From NCBI GenBank assembly GCA_023362775.1, contig JALMGJ010000002.1, positions 105,847,981 through 105,911,980 of the forward strand: a stretch of 64,000 nt of DNA, read 5' to 3'. A model generated the notes under the pieces. The model did not search any database. It was not told the origin of the DNA and saw only the letters and a list, made by a program, of their open reading frames with translations. The stretch is from Charina bottae (lineage: Eukaryota > Chordata > Lepidosauria > Squamata > Charinaidae). The translations under genes and the position numbers were made by a program. Below, in pieces: positions 56,251 to 64,000 of this stretch (its first letter is position 1; every line of letters starts with the position of its first letter).

Positions 56251-56832
56251 AAGGTGCCCCTTGGGTTAATGAATTCGGAATTCGAGCTGGGCCAGTGGAG
56301 TTGGCGGGGCCTAGCAGAGTACAGAGGGGAGCCCGGTTGTTGCGACAAAGTCCCCCGGAGCCACCAGAGAACCTCTGGAGGCTGCGGAACGCGAACTGGG
56401 CTTGGAGTTGGTAGGGGCTTGGCGGAGCAGAGAGAGACGACCGAGTCGGCCCACGCAGCGGACAATCTGGTTTTTTCCTGGGCCGATTTCTAGAAGGGGT
56501 TCGTAGGCTTCTGATGTTGGAGCTGGATGGAGTAGGTGGTGAACCCTATGGCCCTGGAAGGCGTAGAGGGTGCAGAGACTGGACGGATAGCCCAGGAGAT
56601 CAGGGCATAAGAACAATAATACGGACTAACCCCCATAAAGACCTGGATGTAGTCCCATTTAAGCTAAGGCGACAGAGGGCTCATAGGGGTCCCTTGGTAT
56701 GAATGTGGACCCCCCCGGGTGAGAGACGAGGGGGGAGCCAAGTTTGTATGGATATGTAAGAGTACCCTCCTAGGTGACAGTTAGGTGGGGTAGGAGTGTT
56801 TGTTGATGATTGCTGGCACCTCTCCCTGACCA

Positions 56833-57276
56833 ATGAGAGAAGTTGAGGGGGAGGTGCAGAATGTGAGTGGGGGTAGTGCTAGACCCTACCAGTGCCGAGA
56901 GCGAGAGCTGGTGCGCTGGGGGGTCTTGTCACTGCACGACACTGTGTGGGATTGGATGATGGATGAATGGGATAAGGGACCCTTGATTAAGCCCAGGAAT
57001 CCCGGAGGCCTGGGAGTGGAGGCTACTAGGCAAGGGCTGGGAATCTCTGGGGGCTGTGTGGTGGGCCAATTGATTCAGGTGGTGACAGGCAGGGGACGAT
57101 ATGACGGGAACTGGAGGGCAAACCATCATTGGGGAAGGCGCCCCCGGTGTTTGTTACCGGTGGTGCGTTCCGGCCCCCCGTGTTCACACCCAGGCCCTGG
57201 TAAGCAGATCCTCGTGGGCTCCAGTCTCCGACTGCTGCTGCTGAACGCCAGGTCGGTGAACAAGGCCCCCTTATAG
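56833..57276 (+). pseudogene. LINE 5' frame ending at start of endonuclease domain
   Basis: A 147-codon open frame ends in LRLLLLNARSVNKAPL. LLNARSV is the first motif of the APE-type endonuclease. A one-base deletion in the C run at about 57266-57271 breaks it there. The upstream part may be ORF2 N-terminus or leader sequence. No ORF1-type domain was recognised. Confidence 0.6.
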
Positions 57277-57289
57277 GTGACTTAATCAC

Positions 57290-57730
57290 AGAGGAAGGGC
57301 CAACCTGGTGTGTATTACCGAGACCTGGCTGGGCCCAGAGGGGGGAGTAGCCCTCTCGGAAATGTGCCCAGCTGGGTTTCGGGTGTGGCATCAGCCGAGA
57401 CACCAGGGCAGGGGAGGAGGGGTGGCAGTTGTCATCCGAGAGTCCCTTGTGGCCTTCAGGGGCTCTGCTCCACAAGTGAACGGGTGTGAGAACTTGTTTT
57501 TCAAGTTGGGTTCACGAGAACAGTTGGGAGTGTTGCTCCTGTACCAGCCTCCCTGCTGCGTAGCAACATCCCTGCCCGAGCTGCTCGAGGCTGTCTCGGG
57601 GTTGGCAGTGGAGTTCCCCAGACTTATGGTTCTGGGGGTCTTCAATCTGCCATCTCTGGGATGGACCTTGGAGGCGGCCCGGAAGTTCATGGCTACCATG
57701 GCAGCCATGGGCCTGTCAGATTATTTGTGA
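57290..57730 (+). pseudogene. LINE APE-type endonuclease domain, inactivated
   Basis: Motifs in order: ITETWLGPEGGVALSE, GRGGGVAVVIRESL, then LMVLGVFNLPSLGW. The last should read GDFN, but codon 57638-57640 is GTC (Val), so a conserved active-site Asp is lost. The older copy at 14.25 kb keeps GAC. The domain continues in the next frame (LSWSDHTLV, the SDH motif) after a frameshift near 57720. In an intact element it nicks the target site. Confidence 0.82.
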
Positions 57731-57770
57731 CCCGACTCGTGACAGTGGTCTCACCCCAGACTTAGTTTTC

Positions 57771-60230
57771 TTGTCTCAGCAGTGGCAATGTGATCTGAGG
57801 GGAGAGTTACATCTTTCCCCATTGTCATGGTCAGACCACACCCTGGTGACCCAGAGACTCTCTTGTGCTGCCCCACTCTGCAGGGAGGCGGGACCCATTC
57901 GATTGGTCCACCCCCGGCGACTGATGGACCCAGTGAGGTTTCAGAAGGAGCTGGGGGTTATTCCCGAGGATTTGCTTCACGGTTCAGTGGAGGTCCTGGC
58001 TGCAGCCTGGAATAAGGCTGCAGCCGGAGCCCTGGAGAAGATTGCGCCTATGCGACCTCTCCGGCCCTGTTCGGCCCGCCACTCTCCGTGGTTTACGGAA
58101 GAGCTGAGGGCTTTGAAGAGGGTTAAGAGACATCTAGAGCGCCGCTGGAGAAAGACGAAGACTGAATCTGACCGAACACAATCTAGAGCCGCAGTTAAGG
58201 CCTACCTTGTGGTGGTAAGAACGGCGAAACGTGAATATTTCTCCACTCTTATTGCGTCCGCAGAATGCCGTCTGACGGCCCTTTTTAAAATTACAAGATC
58301 GCTTTTGGGTCAGGAGAAGGGGGAGACCCATTTACAGGGCCGATCGGAAGTGTTTTCCGAGCATCTGCAGGACAAAATCGCTCAGATTCATTCCAAGTTG
58401 GACCCCAAGCGTGAGACAGGATCTGCGGAGATGCCAGAGGCCCGTACTTACCATGTTATCTGGGAACAGTTTGATCCTGTTGCGCCTGATGAAGTAGACA
58501 GGATCCTCCAGACTGTGAATGCCACCACATGCCAGCTTGACCCATGTCCCTCCTGGCTGGTGAAATCAGCTAGTGAGGTGACATGTGGTTGGGTCCAGGC
58601 GATGATTAATTTGTCCTTGAGTGAGGGGGTGTTCCCGGCGGCCTTTAAGGAGGCATTGGTGCACCCCCTCCTAAAGAAGCCGCCCCTGGATCCTACCATC
58701 CTGGGAAATTTTCGCCCAGTCTTCCACCTTCCCTTTTTGGGAAAGGTGGTTGAGAAGGTGGTGGCGTGGCAACTCCAGAGGATTCTGGAGGAAACAGATT
58801 ATCTAGAGCCCTTCCAGTCAGGTTTCAGGCCGAGATATGGGACGGAGACCGCATTGGTCGCGCTTATGGATGATCTCTGGCGAGAGCGGGATGGAGGGAG
58901 TGCGTCCATCCTGGCTCTCTTAGAACTCTCAGCGGCTTTCGATGCCGTTGACCATGGTATACTTTTGGGACGGCTCGGGGAGTTGGGGGTGGGTGGCGTA
59001 GTTTTGCGCTGGTTCGCCTCCTTCCTCCAGGGCCGTTCCCAGTCGGTGTTGATAGGGGAGGAGAGAGCTGACCCACAACCCCTGACTTGTGGGGTGCCGC
59101 AGGGGTCGGTTCTCTCTCCTCTCCTATTCAACATCTACATGAAGCCGCTGGGCGAGATCATCCATCACCATGGGATGAGGTATCACCAATATGCTGATGA
59201 TACCCAGTTATACATCTCCATCCCGGGTGAAGTAGGTGATGTGGTCAATGCCTTATCTCAGTGTCTGGAGGCTGTGGGGGTCTGGATGTGGAACAACAGG
59301 TTTCAACTGAAACCTGGTAAGACGGAGTGGCTGTGGATTGATGGCCCCCCTAGATCCAGGAAGTTGTCATCCTTGGTTCTGGGTGGGGTTGCACTACCTC
59401 ACTCGGATCCAGTGTGGAATCTGGGGGTCCTCCTGGACTCGCGACTCCTGCTTGGAGAGCAGGTGGCAGTCGTGGCCAGGAGGGCCTTTGCACAACTTCG
59501 AGTTGTGCGCCAGTTACGCCCTTTCCTGGATTGGGAGGCCCTCCAAACAGTCACTCACGCCCTTGTCATCTCCCGTATAGACTACTGTAATACGCTCTAC
59601 ATGGGGCTACCCTTGAAGGGTATCCGGAAGCTTCAGCTGGTACAGAATGTGGCGGCGCGAGAAGTTATGGGTGCTATGAGATCGGCACATGTAACACCTC
59701 TGCTACGCGAGCTGCACTGGCTGCCAGTTTGCTTCCGGGTCCAATTCAAGGTGTTGGTGATTACCTTTAAAGCCCTATATGGCATAGGGGCAGGGTACCA
59801 GAGGGACCATCTCGTTCCGATAACATCGGCCCGCCCCACCCATGCTTGCAGAGAGGGCATGCTTCGGACCCCCTCAACAAGAGAACTCCATCTATCAGGG
59901 TCCAGGAGGCGTGCCTTCTCTGCGATAGGGCCCGCCTTATGGAATAACTTGCCCCCGGAGGTGAGACTGGCCCCTTCACTCCTGGCCTTTCAGAAGGCCC
60001 TTAAGACCTGGCTCTGCCGCCTGGCCTGGGATGACAGAGGCGGTAGTGCCTCCTGGGGTTGGCTGGCCCCATACCACCATGATCTATTCTACGGTTCCCA
60101 ATCCATCTTGGATTTTATTTATTTTATATTGGTTGTGTTTTTTAGATATTTTGTATTTTGTATAGCTTTTAAATTTTTAATTGTTGTAACCCGCCCAGAG
60201 TCCCTTGCATGGGAGATGGGCGGGGAATAA
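57771..60230 (+). CDS. LINE reverse transcriptase (ORF2 C-terminal 819 codons)
   Basis: The open frame begins at a TTG and is really the continuation of the endonuclease frame (SDH motif at residues 21-23). It contains FRP (352-354), motif A LLELSAAFDAVDH (383-395), GVPQGSVLSPLLF (441-453) and YADD (474-477), followed by the thumb and a C-terminal region with ISRIDYCNTLYMGLPLKGIR. Motif A has Glu385 (GAA, 58923-58925) where the family has the catalytic Asp (LLDLSAAF in the 15.4-kb copy). The frame reads through the 3' tail (CCGCCCAGAGTCCC), so the natural C-terminus is uncertain. The protein is probably inactive despite the long frame. Confidence 0.9.
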   Translation: MSQQWQCDLRGELHLSPLSWSDHTLVTQRLSCAAPLCREAGPIRLVHPRRLMDPVRFQKELGVIPEDLLHGSVEVLAAAWNKAAAGALEKIAPMRPLRPCSARHSPWFTEELRALKRVKRHLERRWRKTKTESDRTQSRAAVKAYLVVVRTAKREYFSTLIASAECRLTALFKITRSLLGQEKGETHLQGRSEVFSEHLQDKIAQIHSKLDPKRETGSAEMPEARTYHVIWEQFDPVAPDEVDRILQTVNATTCQLDPCPSWLVKSASEVTCGWVQAMINLSLSEGVFPAAFKEALVHPLLKKPPLDPTILGNFRPVFHLPFLGKVVEKVVAWQLQRILEETDYLEPFQSGFRPRYGTETALVALMDDLWRERDGGSASILALLELSAAFDAVDHGILLGRLGELGVGGVVLRWFASFLQGRSQSVLIGEERADPQPLTCGVPQGSVLSPLLFNIYMKPLGEIIHHHGMRYHQYADDTQLYISIPGEVGDVVNALSQCLEAVGVWMWNNRFQLKPGKTEWLWIDGPPRSRKLSSLVLGGVALPHSDPVWNLGVLLDSRLLLGEQVAVVARRAFAQLRVVRQLRPFLDWEALQTVTHALVISRIDYCNTLYMGLPLKGIRKLQLVQNVAAREVMGAMRSAHVTPLLRELHWLPVCFRVQFKVLVITFKALYGIGAGYQRDHLVPITSARPTHACREGMLRTPSTRELHLSGSRRRAFSAIGPALWNNLPPEVRLAPSLLAFQKALKTWLCRLAWDDRGGSASWGWLAPYHHDLFYGSQSILDFIYFILVVFFRYFVFCIAFKFLIVVTRPESLAWEMGGE

Positions 60231-60255
60231 ATTGAACAAATAAATAAATAAATAA

Positions 60256-60962
60256 TGGTCTCTATCTAGTTTAGAAGAGATTGCACCCTCTTTGAATGAA
60301 GAGTTTTGCAGTTAGGAGTGTCCATCCATCTACTGTATATCATAAAATGCAATGTCTTTTAACATCTTAGGCTGGTTTACTGGCATGGACATTTATATCC
60401 ACCGTTTCAATCTCTGGTAGCCTCCAGATTATACAAAACTGTTGCGCAAGTTCTGAAATGTTCAGAATATGACTAAAACCAGAAATTATGGTAATATTTG
60501 CATTGTCACCTGGAGCAATACACAAGCATTACAAGAGTTGGATATACCTTTTATCTTAATTAATTAATCCATATTTGTGTCACCAACTATTCCCAATCTT
60601 TTTCTGCCTTTTTCTAAATAAATAGTTTAATTCATTCATGGCTTGAAGGCAGGTTACCTAAAGATTGCTGGCCTCCACGTGTTTATGCTTGAATTTTGCA
60701 CCATCATCACATGCACAGATTTCTCTGCTGACTAGTTATCAGGAGGACGGCCTTTTCAACAATAATGTTCTGCCTTTGGAATGCTGTCCTGAACATGTGA
60801 TCATTATGTGATCATTATGCATTATTAGGTGGCCCTATAATTTTTACTGAAAGAAAGATCCTCCCCCACCAGAGTTTACCTCTAAAATAGGAGGGTTTTC
60901 TGAAATTCAATAAGAATATGGAAATTGAGGCATATTTTTTTTCTTCTATAATCTTCTAGGTG
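60256..60962. other. Unique AT-rich DNA
   Basis: Nothing recognised. Confidence 0.4.
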
Positions 60963-61130
60963 GAGAGCCAGTTTGGTGTAGTGGTTAAAGGCACCAGGCT
61001 AAAAACCAGGAGATCCATGAGTTCCAGTCCTGCCTTAGGCACAAAGCCAGCTGGGTTTCTAGGACTCCCTCAGCCCTAGGAAGATGGCAAGGGCAAGCCC
61101 TTCTGGGCAGAGAGTGGGGAAGGAAAACCT
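60963..61130 (+). mobile_element. tRNA-derived SINE, partial
   Basis: GAGAGCCAGTTTGGTGTAGT, GAGTTCCAGTCCTGCCTTAG and CAAAGCCAGCTGGGT match the head and start of the SINE at 19714. The 3' half is rearranged. No target duplication was found. Confidence 0.7.
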
Positions 61131-61336
61131 TCAGACTCAGAGAGGGCTTCCTTGGAGTTAAAAATTGTGTTTTCATGTTCTATTACTCTAATTCTGGCTC
61201 TTGTTCTTACAGATTTCCTGTTTTCAAATATTTATGTTATTTTATTATGTTTTAAAGTATTTTTCTATAAACAGCCTTCAGAATCTGAACAGAGATTAGG
61301 AATTAAATTTTAATAAAAAATAGTAATGAATTAATG
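61131..61336. other. Unique DNA
   Basis: Nothing recognised. Confidence 0.4.
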
Positions 61337-61430
61337 TATGTTTGTTTGTTTGTTTATTTATTTATTATTCTTACGATTTCAATCACCACCCCATCTCCCC
61401 CGAAGGGGACTCTGGGCGGTTTACAAAGAG
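61337..61430 (-). mobile_element. L2/CR1-type LINE 3' tail, antisense
   Basis: (TGTT)n/(TTTA)n then CCACCCCATCTCCCCCGAAG and GGGACTCTGGGCGGTTTAC. Only the terminal tail is present. Confidence 0.75.
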
Positions 61431-62873
61431 ACAATGTAGATAGCCTATCTACTATAAGTGAAAAAAAAGCTAGACCAGCTCCCCAACAACCGAAACGGAG
61501 AGATATAAAACAGCAATTGAAGAAGCACTGAATATGATGAACACTATCAAATTCATAGATTGCCAGTCCTTATATAAAATCAGTATAAAACAAATCTGGT
61601 TAACTTGTCCACAAAATGTCAGCCATATTCAAGTCTGTTAGAGATTTGTAAAGATTTGTAAAAAGAATTCTGTAGCTATTTTCATCATAGAACTGCTTTC
61701 ACTATGCAAAGCAACTTACAACATACACAAATGTTATTTCCCTGGCATCATGCCTTCTTGTATAAACTTCAACAGTGTAAGCTGTTTTTGAAGGCTAATT
61801 CTATCTCTTTGTGCACCCATTTCAGAAACATATTTTTCTGACACTTTTTCACAAATAAATGTGGTTTTCTTTGGCAGATTTTTTATCATAGAAAGATGGA
61901 TGCTAGAACACTCTGTTTAAGGTTGCCATTGGTGACACAATGGAATATGGTAGGTAAAGCTTGCAGATCAGCTCCCACAAAAATCCCTGACAGATTTCTT
62001 TTTAAAACATCACTAATGGGTTGGCTGATGCATCAAAACCCAGTGACCAGACAATGGACTTTTCCAAGGAATCATTCAACATTTGCCCCAAAGCATAATT
62101 TCTCCCTATTCTTAATGTAATTACCTCCCTCTGGCAATACTCTCTTTCAGGTAATCAGCATTTTGCAAATAACAGAAAAAGAGTAAGAAATAGTAAGCCA
62201 AAGAAATTAGAGTCATGAAATAAAAAAAAGAAAAGGAAAAAGAGTGAAAACAATAATAATTCAGTCCGGTAACTAATGGTACAAGCCACTCTTGGTCCCA
62301 TTCCCAAATCAGACATGCTGACTATCTAGCAAAAAAGCAGGACCTCTTAATAGGCTATGTAACCAATACAGAGTAAATTTCCCAGTATTTAAGAAAAAAG
62401 GTAAAATAATTAACAGAAGATTTTATATGCACTCCATATGGCCAATCTAAATTGAGTAGCAATTCTGCCAGTTTAATTTTTTTCTTCAGTTAATAAGTAG
62501 GTATACATATGCTTCAACAGCTCAAATTCTCAACAAAATAGTCATATAATTAGACTTTTAAACTTAAATGTAGAAGCATAAATAATATAATTACCAAACT
62601 GTCCATGTCTCTTGGGTACAAGAAATAGCACATTTTAGGTTCTAGAAGTACAACAAAATAATTAGAAAATTGACTTATTCTAACTAACCACAGAATATTT
62701 AAAGATTTATTATTAAATATATTTTATAGTAACACCCACAGTGTTAAATAGGATATATTCAGAGGTATGTGTGCATATGATTATAGCCTTACTGTCTCTA
62801 GATTAATATTTGGAAATTACACTGCATTTCTTATGAAAAGGCTCCATCTGCTCTTGTTTTATTTGTCACATGA

Positions 62874-62910
<37 letters not shown>

Positions 62911-63459
62911 TATTATTATTGATTGGGGTAGCTGGTGGGGGAGAGGAAGATCCTGCAACCAGACCCAAAAACAACCTAAAAGTGTGTTTGTGTGTACATA
63001 TATAAACATATACACATATATACATATTTTTGTACAACTTTCTAGGGTGGCTGTGCCAATCCTTCAAAAGATGCTTTACAAAAGTAGGACCACAGAGTAT
63101 CTACCTTTTCCCAGGGTCGTGCAGCAGCTTTGAAAGCTTTCCTGGCTATCTTGGCATGCATATAGTGAAGGGAAGTATATATGCATGCATATGTATGCAG
63201 AGAAAATTTGGAGCAGCTTCTAAAGCAGCAATGTAAGCCTGGGAAAAGATGTGGCTGTTTTAATGACTCAAATAGCAATGTTCCATTCCTGCACCTGCAT
63301 ATTAGCAGGTTCTTCTTGAAAAGGATTTATACAGCTCGACTTTTCCATTTCTAAAATTTCAGTCCAGCTGATATATTGTACAAAAAGGCCTTGCAGAAGA
63401 ACAATTATATGAGTGCTAACTTTTCTGTTCAGAGGACTTAAGCTCAGGTAAATATTGAT
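61431..63459. other. Unique AT-rich DNA with (ATT)n microsatellite
   Basis: (ATT)n occupies about 62876-62912. No gene or other repeat was recognised. Confidence 0.45.
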
Positions 63460-64000
63460 TGATTGATTTAATTAAATTTATATTACCGCCCATCTCCCCC
63501 ATCGGGGACCCTGGGCGGTTCACAATAAAACATAATTAAAACATAAATATAAAATTACAATATAATAAATAATATAAAATCCAAGTATAAAAGATGTTAA
63601 AAATTGTAATACTGGGAGGCTTCATGGGATCAGCCATCCCCAAGAGGAACTGTTGGCATTTCCCTCCCAGGCAAGGTGGCAGAACCAGGTCTTTAAGCCT
63701 TTCCAAAAGGTCAGGAGCGAGGAAACCCACCTCAGCTCTGGGGGTAATGTATTCCAAAGGGTGGGTGCAACTGCAGAGAAGGCCTGCCTCCTGGACCCCG
63801 CTAGATGGAACTCTTTAGTCGATGGGGTCCGCAGCAAGCCCTCTCTGGCTGATTGGGTGGGACGGGTCAATGTTCTGGGGATGAGATGGTCCCTCAGGTA
63901 ACCTGGCCCTATGCCATGTAGGGCTTTAAAGGCGATAACCAACACCTTGAATTGTACCCGGAAGCAAACTGGCACCCAATATAGCTTGCATCCTAAGTTG
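63460..64000 (-). mobile_element. L2/CR1-type LINE 3' end, antisense, continues past the window
   Basis: The antisense tail (CCGCCCATCTCCCCCATCGG, GGACCCTGGGCGGTTCACAA) is followed by a minus-strand C-terminal frame at 63622-63975 (CFRVQFKVLVIAFKALHGIG, FHLAGSRRQAFSAVAPTLWN). The frame is open to near the window edge, so more of the element lies beyond 64000. Confidence 0.88.

Larger units (their letters stand above)
56250..60255 (+). mobile_element. Near full-length L2/CR1-type LINE
   Basis: About 4 kb with a GC-rich 5' leader (56250-57200), an endonuclease segment, a long reverse-transcriptase frame and a tail ending AACCCGCCCAGAGTCCC, GAGATGGGCGGGGAATAAAT and (AAAT)n. Frameshifts near 57270 and 57720 and a few changed catalytic residues show it is not intact. 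It is the best preserved of at least eight related copies in the window. The left boundary is approximate. Confidence 0.9.

Overview
The window looks like intergenic or intronic DNA from a squamate reptile, most likely a snake. I found no convincing host gene in its native position. The case for a squamate is the repeat set: tRNA-derived SINEs of the Sauria type with BovB-like 3' tails, a BovB/RTE fragment, many L2/CR1-type LINE copies with a shared 3' tail (CCCAGAGTCC...GATGGGCGG...AATAAATAAATA), a classical CR1 3' end, Penelope-like elements (PLEs), hAT-type DNA elements and long AC/AT microsatellites. All family names come from reading the sequence and from memory; no database was searched.

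Layout. 1-13 kb: mostly unique AT-rich DNA with two fold-back PLE insertions (702-838 and 1269-1881), LINE tails and two GC-rich hAT-like short elements (5443-5817 and 6687-7019). 13.4-16.9 kb: a decayed L2/CR1-type LINE with a truncated SINE nested in its tail. 17-26 kb: SINEs, microsatellites and a 5S-rRNA-derived element. 26.4-29.2 kb: an old antisense LINE split by a small LTR element that carries only a gag-like region (26879-28713). 30-36 kb: a Tigger/pogo-like remnant, a short DNA-transposon repeat and another old antisense LINE. 36365-40739: a 4.4-kb GC-rich block with hAT-like ends and an 8-bp target duplication. It contains a large inverted repeat whose arms carry exons resembling the C-terminus of WDR46 and a CpG-rich exon encoding a signal-peptide-like segment. 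45525-49881: a 4.36-kb composite PLE insertion made of one full unit, one truncated tandem unit and an inverted terminal piece, all inside one 13-bp target duplication. 50.9-53.9 kb: BovB, PLE, Sauria SINE and CR1 fragments. 56.2-60.25 kb: a nearly full-length L2/CR1-type LINE with an 819-codon reverse-transcriptase frame. The window ends inside another antisense LINE.

Two things stand out. First, all three fold-back PLE insertions share one architecture: a short unpaired tail of about 34-37 bp, inverted arms, a target duplication of about 13-15 bp and hammerhead-ribozyme-like motifs in the terminal repeats. This suggests a recurring integration product. Second, the 36.4-40.7 kb block looks like a hAT-family element that captured and inverted host gene fragments, and it shares a promoter-like subterminal minisatellite with the small hAT element at 5.4 kb.
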